Below are positions 27,918 through 36,880 of a stretch of DNA of 64,000 nucleotides, in pieces; within the stretch, counting starts at the first letter, position 1; the number at the start of each line of letters is the position of its first letter. This DNA is from Exiguobacterium sp. J17977. Lineage in GTDB: Bacteria > Bacillota > Bacilli > Exiguobacteriales > Exiguobacteriaceae. The notes beneath the pieces were generated by a model. That model ran no database searches. It was not told where the DNA came from and was given only the letters and a program-made list of their open reading frames with translations. Made by a program: the position numbers and the translations under genes. The stretch lies in assembly GCF_018616375.1 (NCBI RefSeq), contig NZ_JAEQBB010000003.1:186001-250000 (forward strand). Reading direction: 5' to 3'.

Positions 27918-30569
27918 ATGGCCAACGAGACAAACGAAATCACCATGCCGACGAAGTACGATCCAAGTGCGACGGAAGCGAAATGGTATGACTACTGGTT
28001 AGAGAACGACGTATTCAAAGCAGACGAGGACGATTCAAAACAGCCGTACACGATCGTCATCCCGCCACCGAACGTAACAGGGAAACTTCACCTCGGACAC
28101 GCGTGGGACACGACGCTCCAAGACTTATTGACGCGCCTCAAGCGCATGCAAGGCTATGACGTCCTTTGGCTCCCAGGGATGGACCACGCCGGTATCGCGA
28201 CGCAGGCGAAAGTCGAACAGAAGCTCCGTGAGGACGGCATCATGCGCTACGACCTCGGACGTGAGAAGTTCCTCGAGAAGACGTGGGAATGGAAAGACGA
28301 GTACGCCGACACGATCCGTGCCCAGTGGTCAAAACTTGGTCTCGGTCTCGATTACTCACGTGAGCGCTTCACGCTCGACGAAGGACTCTCGAAAGCGGTC
28401 CAGGAAGTGTTCGTCCGCCTCTATGAGAAAGGCTTGATTTACCGCGGCGAATACATCGTCAACTGGGACCCGGCACAAAAGACGGCCGTCTCGGACATCG
28501 AAGTTATCTACCAAGAAGTTGAGGGTGCGTTTTACCACATGAAGTATCCGCTCGCTGACGGCTCAGGCCACATCGAGATCGCGACGACGCGTCCCGAGAC
28601 GATGCTCGGCGATACGGCCGTTGCCGTCAATCCGAAAGATGAGCGTTATGCGCACCTCGTCGGCAAGACGATCATGCTTCCGGTCATGAACCGCGAGATT
28701 CCAATCGTCGCCGACGACTACGTCGATATGGAGTTCGGTACAGGTTGCGTCAAAATCACACCGTCGCACGACCCGAACGACTTTGAGATTGGGAACCGCC
28801 ACGAGCTCCCTCGCATCCTCGTCATGGACGAAGGCGGCAAGATGAACGAGAACGCCGGCAAGTACGAAGGGCTCGACCGCTTCGAATGCCGCAAGCAACT
28901 CGTCAAAGACCTAGAAGCGGACGGCACGCTCGTCAAAATCGAGCCGCACACGCACTCGGTCGGTCACTCGGAACGTTCAGGCGCGGTCATCGAGCCGTAT
29001 CTTTCGAAACAGTGGTTCGTCGACATGGAGCCGCTCGCGAAAGCAGCGCTCGAAGCACAAGGACATGACGATACGAAAGTCAACTTCGTCCCAGAGCGGT
29101 TCGAAGGCACATACCTCCGTTGGATGGAGAACATCCGCGATTGGTGTATCAGCCGTCAACTCTGGTGGGGCCACCGCATCCCGGCTTGGTACCATAACGA
29201 GACGGGTGAGGTATATGTAGGGAAAGAAGCACCGGCGGACAGTGAGAACTGGCACCAAGATGAAGACGTGCTCGACACATGGTTCTCGTCAGCGCTTTGG
29301 CCGTTCTCGACGATGGGCTGGCCGGACACGGACTCAGCCGACTTCAAACGTTACTTCCCGACGAGCGCGCTCGTCACGGGTTACGACATCATCTTCTTCT
29401 GGGTGTCACGCATGATTTTCCAATCGCTCGAGTTCACTGGGAAGCAGCCGTTCAACGACGTGCTCATCCACGGTCTCATCCGCGACTCGGAAGGCCGCAA
29501 GATGTCGAAGTCGCTCGGTAACGGCGTCGACCCGATGGAAGTCATCGACCAATACGGCGCGGACTCGCTCCGCTGGTTCCTCCTCACAGGATCGACACCA
29601 GGGAACGACCTTCGCTTCTATTGGGAGAAAATCGAGTCGACATGGAACTTCGCGAACAAGATTTGGAACGCGAGCCGTTTCGCCCTCATGAACATGGACG
29701 GCATGAAGTATGAGGACATCGATTTGTCAGGTGAGAAGACGCTCGCTGACAAGTGGATTCTCACACGCTTGAACGACACGATTGACCAAGTGACGCGTCT
29801 CGTCGACAAGTACGAGTTCGGCGAAGCCGGCCGTTACTTGTACAACTTCATCTGGGAAGAGTTCTGTAACTGGTACATCGAGATGGCGAAACTCACGCTC
29901 TACGGTGAGGACGAGGCGGCGAAAGCGACGACACGTTCAGTGCTCGCGTACACGCTCGACTCGATCATGCGTCTCATGCACCCGTTCATGCCGTTCCTCA
30001 CCGAGGAAATTTGGCAGCACTTGCCGCACGAAGGCGACTCGATCGTCCGTGCGAGCTACCCGACACGTCGCGACGAGCTCCACTTCGCGGACTCGGTACC
30101 AGCGTTTGAAGCGGTCATGAACGTCATCCGTTCGGTCCGTAACATCCGTTCGGAAGTGAACGCTCCGATGTCGAAACCGATTCAGCTCTTCATCTCGACG
30201 TCAGATGAGGCGACGCAAGGTTACTTGAGCGCGAACGAAGCAACGATCGGGAAGTTCACGAACGCGACCGAGCTCGAAATCGGACGCGGCTTGACGGCTC
30301 CTGATAAGTCGATGTCGGCGATTATGACGGGTGCGGAACTGTTCATCCCACTCGCTGACCTCATTAACTTTGAAGAAGAGATCGCCCGTCTTGAAAAAGA
30401 AGTGGCGAAGTACGAGAAGGAAGTCGAGCGCGTTCAGAAGAAACTCGGCAACCCAGGCTTCACTGGCAAGGCGCCGGCTCACGTCATCGACGAAGAGAAG
30501 GCGAAAGAGAAAGACTACCTCGACAAACGTGACGCAGTCCGCGCCCGTTTGGAAGAGTTGCGTAAGTAA
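27918..30569 (+). CDS. valS: Valyl-tRNA synthetase
   Basis: Class I aminoacyl-tRNA synthetase charging tRNA-Val, 883 aa. The HIGH motif appears as HLGHAW within [14 protein letters not shown], the KMSKS motif as KMSKSLGNG, with an editing (CP1) domain between ([17 protein letters not shown]), an anticodon-binding domain and a C-terminal coiled coil (~residues 815-880) that binds the tRNA. The start is ATG 27918 after GAGGAGG; the open frame upstream is T-box RNA. folC follows further on, as in B. subtilis (valS-folC), but here 3.5 kb is inserted between them. Confidence 0.98.
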   Translation: MANETNEITMPTKYDPSATEAKWYDYWLENDVFKADEDDSKQPYTIVIPPPNVTGKLHLGHAWDTTLQDLLTRLKRMQGYDVLWLPGMDHAGIATQAKVEQKLREDGIMRYDLGREKFLEKTWEWKDEYADTIRAQWSKLGLGLDYSRERFTLDEGLSKAVQEVFVRLYEKGLIYRGEYIVNWDPAQKTAVSDIEVIYQEVEGAFYHMKYPLADGSGHIEIATTRPETMLGDTAVAVNPKDERYAHLVGKTIMLPVMNREIPIVADDYVDMEFGTGCVKITPSHDPNDFEIGNRHELPRILVMDEGGKMNENAGKYEGLDRFECRKQLVKDLEADGTLVKIEPHTHSVGHSERSGAVIEPYLSKQWFVDMEPLAKAALEAQGHDDTKVNFVPERFEGTYLRWMENIRDWCISRQLWWGHRIPAWYHNETGEVYVGKEAPADSENWHQDEDVLDTWFSSALWPFSTMGWPDTDSADFKRYFPTSALVTGYDIIFFWVSRMIFQSLEFTGKQPFNDVLIHGLIRDSEGRKMSKSLGNGVDPMEVIDQYGADSLRWFLLTGSTPGNDLRFYWEKIESTWNFANKIWNASRFALMNMDGMKYEDIDLSGEKTLADKWILTRLNDTIDQVTRLVDKYEFGEAGRYLYNFIWEEFCNWYIEMAKLTLYGEDEAAKATTRSVLAYTLDSIMRLMHPFMPFLTEEIWQHLPHEGDSIVRASYPTRRDELHFADSVPAFEAVMNVIRSVRNIRSEVNAPMSKPIQLFISTSDEATQGYLSANEATIGKFTNATELEIGRGLTAPDKSMSAIMTGAELFIPLADLINFEEEIARLEKEVAKYEKEVERVQKKLGNPGFTGKAPAHVIDEEKAKEKDYLDKRDAVRARLEELRK

Positions 30570-30575
30570 GACATC

Positions 30576-30617
30576 AACCTTCTTTGGAGACCTGTTCTCC
30601 GAAGAAGGTTTTTTTGT
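30576..30617 (+). terminator. Terminator after valS
   Basis: AACCTTCTTTGGAGA pairs with TCTCCGAAGAAGGTT, followed by TTTTTTT. Confidence 0.9.
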
Positions 30618-30663
30618 CGTTTGGTGGAATTTAGGAGAGGAGACGATATAAAGGTGACGTGAC

Positions 30664-31437
30664 ATGAGACGAATCGGAATGATGTTAAGTATGGCAGTGA
30701 TGGGATTGAGTGGGTGTGTGGCGGAACGAACTGAGCCGATTGAACCGACGGAATCAGGAGTGACAATAAATGAAAGTGCAGAAGAGACGTCTTCCGAGGA
30801 GATTCCCGTAACGACGGACAAAGAAGTGTTCGGCTCGATGATTGAGGACGTGCCGAAAGGGACCGTTCGACTAGTCGATGCGGTCACGGCCCAATATACG
30901 CTTCAATATACGGATGGCACGTCCGAACGACCTTCGAAAGACGGTGTGATCTATGAAACCGTCATCGATGATCTCGGACTCATTGCCATCAAGTTACCAA
31001 ACCGCGACGATTCGTTCGGCGTATTCAACTATTCACGGGGCGAGGAGTGGGGGTTACACGGGATTCAAAATTTTATGATTCCCGAGACGGCCAAAAAAGT
31101 CCGACACGGGTTGCACTTGCCTGAATCAGAGCTCTTTGTCACCCACTTCGAGATGAATCAGTTAGAGCGACCGGTGGAGATGTGGACGTTGTATGATGAG
31201 ACGCAATGCATCACGATTTTAGTGACCGATGCGTTCAGTGTGGCAGACGGAGAATTGATTGAACGGCGGGACGTGTCAAATGAGCGGTATCGATTGAATC
31301 AACCGGAAGGGAACGGCTTGTTTTATGTAGATCAAGGCAAGCTCATCGTCGTGACGGGCAATGTGTCGGAAGAGGTATTGCTCGACCTATCGGACTCGCT
31401 GCCGGAGGCGTGGTCGGCTGAATTTCCGATAAAGTAA
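30664..31437 (+). CDS. Putative lipoprotein of unknown function
   Basis: 257 aa with a lipoprotein signal peptide: MRRIGMMLSMAVMGLSGC, where LSGC is the lipobox and Cys18 the expected lipid-attachment site. An acidic Ser/Thr/Glu-rich linker (~residues 20-60) leads to a soluble domain that I do not recognise. It should be anchored on the outer face of the membrane. ATG 30664 follows AAAGGTGAC. Lower GC and looser codon use than valS; probably accessory. Confidence 0.75.
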   Translation: MRRIGMMLSMAVMGLSGCVAERTEPIEPTESGVTINESAEETSSEEIPVTTDKEVFGSMIEDVPKGTVRLVDAVTAQYTLQYTDGTSERPSKDGVIYETVIDDLGLIAIKLPNRDDSFGVFNYSRGEEWGLHGIQNFMIPETAKKVRHGLHLPESELFVTHFEMNQLERPVEMWTLYDETQCITILVTDAFSVADGELIERRDVSNERYRLNQPEGNGLFYVDQGKLIVVTGNVSEEVLLDLSDSLPEAWSAEFPIK

Positions 31438-31467
31438 GCAATCATTCATTCAGGAGGAGGGAATATC

Positions 31468-31815
31468 ATGCCATACACTCACGAATTCGGTGTGTTAGAT
31501 TTACAAAACCGTCAATCGTCATATGATATGTATACGCCGGAACGCTTTGACTGTGTCTCGATGGATGGGGAACTAGTAGATGGTTTTATCGATGAGTTGA
31601 ACCAGATGCGTACGTATTTCCACTCCTATGACCGTCCTGGATTTGGATTAAACGAATGCGGGATCACGCTCATTCCACATGAGTCATTGACGCTGTTCTA
31701 TCAAGTGGTCAAACAGGCAATGTACACGCATGAATCAGACGAACTGCATCGACTCATCTCGAAAATCGCTCAAGCCCAAGTCGAACAGAAGGACATGATT
31801 CATTTTGGCCTTTGA
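31468..31815 (+). CDS. Hypothetical 115-aa protein
   Basis: Small soluble acidic protein with no family I can name. It has a good RBS (CAGGAGGAGGG) eight bases before ATG 31468 and a terminator after its stop, so it is likely real. The sequence is mixed alpha/beta and ends in a helix (DELHRLISKIAQAQVEQ). The 30-base gap to the lipoprotein gene suggests co-transcription. Confidence 0.65.
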   Translation: MPYTHEFGVLDLQNRQSSYDMYTPERFDCVSMDGELVDGFIDELNQMRTYFHSYDRPGFGLNECGITLIPHESLTLFYQVVKQAMYTHESDELHRLISKIAQAQVEQKDMIHFGL

Positions 31816-31830
31816 GTCTTCAGACAAGAA

Positions 31831-31870
31831 GAACCCCCCGAGCGTCTTCATCGATGTTCGGGGGTTCGTT
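31831..31870. terminator. Terminator shared by convergent genes
   Basis: GAACCCCC.CGA pairs with TCG.GGGGGTTC-type complement around a long loop. The minus-strand membrane-protein gene ends inside the loop, so the hairpin serves both directions. Confidence 0.7.
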
Positions 31871-32021
31871 TGCGTCCAATGTGGATGATGCCAAATAGAG
31901 CGATGGCAATCAAGGTGTGAAAGATGAGCGGTTGAGGGTGGCCGATGCGGAAAAGATGCATGGCATAGACGACATAAAGGATCATGCCGCATCCTAGTAA
32001 AATTGAATAAAGAACTTTCAT
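31848..32021 (-). CDS. Small membrane protein, 57 aa (fourth gene of selO operon)
   Basis: Two predicted helices (~residues 5-22 and 30-48) and a basic C-terminal tail (GRKRTPEHR). Not recognised. Its ATG (32021) overlaps the stop of the preceding gene in an ATGA quartet, which both fixes the start and argues for translation. A longer frame exists upstream but is the neighbour read in another frame. Confidence 0.6.
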   Translation of the reverse strand: MKVLYSILLGCGMILYVVYAMHLFRIGHPQPLIFHTLIAIALFGIIHIGRKRTPEHR

Positions 32022-32218
32022 ACGTCCTCTTCCTCTGGCTCTGTCCAAAACGGTAATCGTCCGTTCGTCACGAAGTAAGACGACGTGAGCAGGGCGCCGA
32101 TTGCGAGTCCGGTGACTTGCGGATGAATCGACTGACCCGTAAACGACAAATAAAAACTGTAGACGAGATAAGATGTGGACACGACGATGATTGTCATGAG
32201 CAATACGGTCATCTTCAT
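32018..32218 (-). CDS. Small membrane protein, 66 aa (third gene of selO operon)
   Basis: Two hydrophobic segments (~residues 3-25 and 36-52) and an acidic tail (EPEEEDV). No family recognised. ATG 32218 overlaps the upstream gene's stop by four bases and its own stop overlaps the next start by four. Helix topology suggests a hairpin with both ends on one side of the membrane. Confidence 0.6.
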   Translation of the reverse strand: MKMTVLLMTIIVVSTSYLVYSFYLSFTGQSIHPQVTGLAIGALLTSSYFVTNGRLPFWTEPEEEDV

Positions 32219-32481
32219 TTCGATTCATTCCACTCAAGGTTATTCAAGTGTCTCATAAAGGTAGAAAAGGAAACAGCAAAGAAAAAGGCAGGCATGAGCC
32301 AGGCCCAGCCGTCTAAAAAGGGTCCTTGCAATAGCTCGATTGACATCAAACAGGCAAAACCTAACGCGATGAGCGAAGTGAGTAAAAGCATGGTGGACCT
32401 ACTAAAAGTGATGTAATCCACTTTACGTTCGAAAATGAAAAAGGTTCCAAAAAACCATCCCGCGAAAGCGAGATGGTTCAT
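32215..32481 (-). CDS. Membrane protein, 88 aa (second gene of selO operon)
   Basis: Three predicted helices (~residues 3-18, 29-51 and 58-77) and a short charged C-terminus. Not recognised. The start is set at ATG 32481 because it forms an ATGA overlap with the selO stop; ATG 32490 is also in frame and would lie within selO. The tight coupling makes a functional link with SelO or its targets possible but unproven. Confidence 0.6.
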   Translation of the reverse strand: MNHLAFAGWFFGTFFIFERKVDYITFSRSTMLLLTSLIALGFACLMSIELLQGPFLDGWAWLMPAFFFAVSFSTFMRHLNNLEWNESK

Positions 32482-33914
32482 GTGCCACAAAACGTCTGAT
32501 ACGGATACGGTCGTGGCGGTCCTGGTGAAACATAGCGTCCATAGTCGGCTTCGTAATCGTACGGCTTCCGCAATACGTCGAGTAGGGCATGGGCTGGTCC
32601 AAAGTCACCGCGCTCGGCTGCCGTGAGGGCGGCCTCGACATGATGATTGCGCGGAATGACGGCCGGGTTATGCTGACGCATGAGCCGGGTGACGTCCTCA
32701 TCCGGGAGACCTTGCTCTCCGAGGCGTTTTTGCCAAGCGGACAGCCACGCCTTTCCATCATCTTGCTTAGCAAAGGCAAGCGAATTTGTGTCGCCGAGCG
32801 TGAGCGCGCGGAACGTGTTCGTGAAGTCGGCCTCAGACTCCATCATGAGTCGGAGCAACTCGTCCGTCAGTTCATCGTCGCCATCTTTGCGGACGTAGAG
32901 CCCGATTTTATGGGCGAGCCCGGTGAAATACGCCTCTTTATACGTTTCCGTGTAGTCGTTTAACAGTTTGTTGGCAATCTCGACAGCGCCTTCTTGCGTG
33001 TCAGCGAGGAGCGGCAACAACGTCTCGGCCAGACGGGCCAAGTTCCAAGACCCGATATACGGCTGATTCGCATAGGCGTAGCGTCCCTCGCGGTCGATCG
33101 AGCTGAAGACGGTTTTCGGGTGATACGTATCCATGAAGGCACACGGGCCATAGTCGATTCCTTCACCGCTGATGAACGTGTTGTCCGTGTTCATGACACC
33201 GTGGATGAATCCGACGAGTTGCCAATCCGCGATGAGCTTCGCCTGGCGGGTGATGACGCGGCCGAGGAACTGTTCATAACGATTCGGCTGTCCTTCAAGG
33301 TCCGGGTCATGACGACGAATCGCATAGTCGGCGAGCGCGATGACGTCATCAATCGATCCGGCCGCAGAGGCATATTGGAACGTGCCCACGCGTAAGTGGC
33401 TCGACGCGACGCGCGTCAAGATGGCACCATGCTTCGGTCCTTGACGCATGATCGGCTCACCGGTCGTGACGACGGCGAGCGCCCGGTTCGTCGGGATGCC
33501 GAGGGCGTGCATCGCCTCACTGATGAGGAACTCGCGCACCATCGGTCCAACGGCGGCACGTCCATCACCACCACGTGAATACGCGGTCGGACCCGAACCT
33601 TTCAATTGAACATCGAAACGCTTTCCGTTCGGGGCGACATGTTCCCCGAGCACGAGTGCCCGCCCGTCACCGAGCATCGTGAAATGGCCGAACTGGTGGC
33701 CGGCATACGCTTGCGAGAACGACGTGTCGGTCTGGCGATTCCCAGCGAAGAGCGTGACGTCTTGGTGCGCTTCGTCGTCGAGGCCGAGCGTCCCGGCGAG
33801 TGATTCGTTCCAAAGGACGAGCTCGGGCTTGTCGACCGGATGGATTGGCCCCCGGTCGTAAAAGATGTCACGGAGATCGAGGTAGGTCGCCTCGAAATTC
33901 CAATTGGTTGTCAT
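32478..33914 (-). CDS. selO: Protein adenylyltransferase SelO (YdiU family)
   Basis: Pseudokinase-fold enzyme that transfers AMP from ATP to protein Ser, Thr or Tyr residues; linked in E. coli to redox control. The 478-aa protein shows the family core: QLKGSGPTAYSRGGDGRAAVGP (in part GSGPTAYSRGGDGRA), REFLISEAMHALGIPT, HGVMNTDN and the metal-binding DYGPCAFMD. It ends in YQTFCGT, the typical C-terminus, with an ordinary Cys where some eukaryotic forms have selenocysteine. The start is ATG 33914 after AAGGGGG. An extended -10 (TGCTATACT on the minus strand) lies just upstream. Divergent from folC. Confidence 0.93.
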   Translation of the reverse strand: MTTNWNFEATYLDLRDIFYDRGPIHPVDKPELVLWNESLAGTLGLDDEAHQDVTLFAGNRQTDTSFSQAYAGHQFGHFTMLGDGRALVLGEHVAPNGKRFDVQLKGSGPTAYSRGGDGRAAVGPMVREFLISEAMHALGIPTNRALAVVTTGEPIMRQGPKHGAILTRVASSHLRVGTFQYASAAGSIDDVIALADYAIRRHDPDLEGQPNRYEQFLGRVITRQAKLIADWQLVGFIHGVMNTDNTFISGEGIDYGPCAFMDTYHPKTVFSSIDREGRYAYANQPYIGSWNLARLAETLLPLLADTQEGAVEIANKLLNDYTETYKEAYFTGLAHKIGLYVRKDGDDELTDELLRLMMESEADFTNTFRALTLGDTNSLAFAKQDDGKAWLSAWQKRLGEQGLPDEDVTRLMRQHNPAVIPRNHHVEAALTAAERGDFGPAHALLDVLRKPYDYEADYGRYVSPGPPRPYPYQTFCGT

Positions 33915-34022
33915 GGTGATTCCCCCTTCTTCGCCTCGAGTATAGCACAGCCGATTCCGTGCGTAGCGCTTCGCGAATTTTGGTAAGATGAGAGAGAAGT
34001 GTGAAAACGGGAGTGATGGAAG

Positions 34023-35267
34023 ATGGAGACGAGACAAGATGTATTTGATTGGCTGCATGGCCAGCTACGGTTCGGGATTAAGCCGGGCCTGAAACGGATC
34101 GGGTGGATGCTGAACGAGCTACAAGTCAAGGAGTTACCGTCGATTCATGTGGCAGGGACGAACGGGAAAGGGTCGACGGTCGCTTTCTTGCGGGCGATGG
34201 CGATGAAACAGGGCTTGAACGTCGGGTCGTTCATCTCGCCGTATATCATCCAGTTCGAGGAGCGAATCATGTTGAACGGGGAGCCGATTCGTGAAGACGA
34301 CCTCGTCCAAATCGCCAATCGCGTCCGCGACTGTGCCGCCAAGTCGCCGGAGACGTTGACGGAGTTCGAACTGCTGACGGTCATGGCCTGGCTCTATTTC
34401 TATGAGCAACAGCCTGACCTCGTCATTTGGGAAGTCGGGCTCGGCGGCCGCCTCGACTCGACGAACGTGTTGCAGAAGCCGCTCGCGACCATCGTGACAT
34501 CGATTGGGCATGACCATCAAGGTATCCTCGGTGACACGCTCGAAGAGATTGCCCTCGAGAAGTTCGGCATCATGAAGCCGGGCGTGCCGATGTTCCATAG
34601 CTTGACGGAGCAGCGGTTGATTTCCTTGCTCGAACAACAAGGACGAGAGATGGATGCGCCGATACAAGACGTCACGTCACTCGTCACGTCAATTGAGGAT
34701 GGGGCCGACACGGTCGTCACGTATGATGGGATGCCTCCGGTGACATTAGGTTTGACCGGACATCATCAAGCTTACAACGGGGCATGTGCCGTCGCCGTCG
34801 CGCACTATCTTGGCTGGAAGAAAGAAGCGATTCAAGCGGGACTCGAGTCGGCGCAACATCCGGGACGCTATGAACTGATCTCGAGACAGCCTCGCATCGT
34901 GCTCGACGGGGCGCATAACGCAGAAGGCGTCGCCGCGCTCGTCGAGCAATTGAAACTCGAGCGTGACGTGACCGTGCTCGCCGCCATTCTCGCAGACAAG
35001 GACCGCGAGGCGATGGTCGCGTCGCTCCAGACGGTGGCGGACGTCTATGAGACGACGTTCGATTTTCCGCGTACCCGAACGAAAGACAGTCTGATTGCCG
35101 ACGGGGCCCGTTACGTGGACTGGCAGGATTGGTTGGCATCATGGCTCGAAACACCGAAATCCGAGACGCTCGTCGTGACCGGGTCGCTCTACTTCATCAG
35201 TGAGGTCAGAACCTATTTCCAAAGTTTGAAAAAAACCGCTTGTGAACAGGAAGAAAAAGGGGTATGA
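34023..35267 (+). CDS. folC: Folylpolyglutamate synthase / dihydrofolate synthase
   Basis: Mur-ligase-like enzyme adding glutamate to (dihydro)folate. The 414-aa protein has the P-loop HVAGTNGKGST, the adjacent helix SFISPYIIQFEERI, DQGHDHQG-like VTSIGHDHQGILGDT (carbamate and metal region) and the C-terminal LDGAHN motif. ATG 34023 follows GGGAGTGATGGAAG. In B. subtilis it follows valS directly; here the selO block intervenes. Confidence 0.95.
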   Translation: METRQDVFDWLHGQLRFGIKPGLKRIGWMLNELQVKELPSIHVAGTNGKGSTVAFLRAMAMKQGLNVGSFISPYIIQFEERIMLNGEPIREDDLVQIANRVRDCAAKSPETLTEFELLTVMAWLYFYEQQPDLVIWEVGLGGRLDSTNVLQKPLATIVTSIGHDHQGILGDTLEEIALEKFGIMKPGVPMFHSLTEQRLISLLEQQGREMDAPIQDVTSLVTSIEDGADTVVTYDGMPPVTLGLTGHHQAYNGACAVAVAHYLGWKKEAIQAGLESAQHPGRYELISRQPRIVLDGAHNAEGVAALVEQLKLERDVTVLAAILADKDREAMVASLQTVADVYETTFDFPRTRTKDSLIADGARYVDWQDWLASWLETPKSETLVVTGSLYFISEVRTYFQSLKKTACEQEEKGV

Positions 35268-35311
35268 ATTAACTGAAGAAGTGTGATGACAAACCGACTG
35301 GAGGCACAACG

Positions 35312-36835
35312 ATGAAGAGGCAGCTAAGATCCAAGTACGGGTTCCTCATAGTGATAGGGATGGTCTTATTGTTGTTCGCATATACGTCAACGTTTGCGAA
35401 TAATCAAGGAATCGTATTAAAAAATCCTATTAGTGATGAGTTAGAACGAAAAGTTACACCTGATGCGGTATTAGTAGGAGAAAAGGTTAAGTTGGAATAT
35501 CGTTTTGCCTTAAATAACGTTCTTGATTTTGAAAAAGGTCCGAATATCAATTCGTATAAATACGTTGAATGGGCGGTAACCATTAATGAGACGATTCCGG
35601 AAGGTTTCGAGGTAAATAAGGCTGAAGTAGAAAAAAAGGGGCTTGTGTATTCTTCTGCTACACGTTCGTTGACAGGGACGGTTGAGATTATGTGTGGTAA
35701 GAAGAACTTGGGACTAGAATCTTGTAATGAATACAAAAATGAGGCGTTTTACGATTCGTTGACACTTGAGTTGACGGCTACGAAGCCAGGAACGTTTCAA
35801 TTTACGAACGGTCGATTTTCTTATTCGTTAGAGGCAGATCACGCTGGGAACGGTAATGGTTCAGTAAAACATGATCGTTCAATTTCAGATCCAGGTAGCA
35901 AATTGCCTAGCTCAACTGTTACCGTTGAAGCATTGAATATCAAACTTCCATCAGAGTTGAATTTGTATTTGAATGAAACTGGAAACGTGAATGCTGAGAT
36001 ATCGACAGTAAAAGCGAAAATGCCTTCCACTGTAACGCTTAAATGGAGCATTGTGAATCCTGAAGTCGTAAAACAGACAAATGTCGCTAAGCAAAGTTTA
36101 TCAGTTGAGGCGTTAAAAGTCGGAACGACGACGATTCAAGCTGTTTATGTTCATAGCAACGGATATGAATCGAAATCCCAACCGGTGACGGTAAAAGTCA
36201 GATTGCCTGATCTCGCAATTGACTCTACGGACAAAGTGTTATGGGTCTATCAAAATAAGAGTGGGAGCTTAGTGAAACAACAAGCAGTGTTGAACCTCAC
36301 GCAATTAATTGGTGATAACCAAGTCGTCAACAATCCGTTCGATGCCACGTGGGCCGTGAACTCTACTGCACTCAGCATCGTATCGAGTCAAAACTCGACG
36401 GCGACGGTCCAAGCCGAACACGGAAGTACCGGGAACGTATCGGTAATCGCGGCTTTGACGAAATACCCAGGTCAAACAGAAACGTCTTTGATTGAAGTGA
36501 AAGAATACCCACAACGTGTCGCGACACCTAACGTTGTGTTATATATGTCGGACAGTCCTTACGAGTACCCTGTTAAGTTCTGGCCGGAGACGGCGAACGT
36601 GACGGGTTACGGACTCACAGTGTTAGAGGGTAAGGACGTGCTCAAAGCTGAAAATGGCGTATTGACACTCGTGAGGCCAGGAATCGCTAAGGTGGGGCTT
36701 GTAACGCAGGATGTGAGCGCCTCCTTTGAGGCGGGAGAAGGTCCTGAAGTTATCAGCCAGACGTTCTACGTTCAGGTCAAAGAAGGTGCCGATCCGAATC
36801 CAGGTACTGCGGAGCCATCAACTGATTTCTATTAA
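35312..36835 (+). CDS. Secreted protein with Ig-like repeats, next to the pilus cluster
   Basis: 507 aa. A signal peptide is clear (positively charged MKRQLRSK, hydrophobic core ~residues 9-28, likely cleavage after TFA). The N-terminal region contains a conserved-repeat-like segment (ETIPEGFEVNKAEV) with a possible disulfide (two cysteines near residues 127 and 136). The middle and C-terminal parts resemble bacterial Ig-like beta domains (VGTTTIQAVYVHS, PGIAKVGLVTQ). There is no LPXTG or membrane anchor. The first ~900 bases are markedly AT-richer than the flanking genes, suggesting rapid change or transfer. It converges on the minor-pilin operon; a cell-surface or pilus-associated role is inference. 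Confidence 0.65.
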   Translation: MKRQLRSKYGFLIVIGMVLLLFAYTSTFANNQGIVLKNPISDELERKVTPDAVLVGEKVKLEYRFALNNVLDFEKGPNINSYKYVEWAVTINETIPEGFEVNKAEVEKKGLVYSSATRSLTGTVEIMCGKKNLGLESCNEYKNEAFYDSLTLELTATKPGTFQFTNGRFSYSLEADHAGNGNGSVKHDRSISDPGSKLPSSTVTVEALNIKLPSELNLYLNETGNVNAEISTVKAKMPSTVTLKWSIVNPEVVKQTNVAKQSLSVEALKVGTTTIQAVYVHSNGYESKSQPVTVKVRLPDLAIDSTDKVLWVYQNKSGSLVKQQAVLNLTQLIGDNQVVNNPFDATWAVNSTALSIVSSQNSTATVQAEHGSTGNVSVIAALTKYPGQTETSLIEVKEYPQRVATPNVVLYMSDSPYEYPVKFWPETANVTGYGLTVLEGKDVLKAENGVLTLVRPGIAKVGLVTQDVSASFEAGEGPEVISQTFYVQVKEGADPNPGTAEPSTDFY

Positions 36836-36848
36836 TGACGCCACAGAA

Positions 36849-36880
36849 AAGAAGCTACTCACGCGAGTAGCTTCTTTATT
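36849..36880. terminator. Bidirectional terminator at the convergence of two surface-protein genes
   Basis: AAGAAGCTACTC (36849-36860)/GAGTAGCTTCTT (36865-36876), ACGC loop. T-runs occur on both sides. Confidence 0.9.

Noticed and set aside
27686-27946. 86-aa minus-strand open frame over the valS leader
   Set aside because: Lies on the T-box RNA; no RBS or homology.
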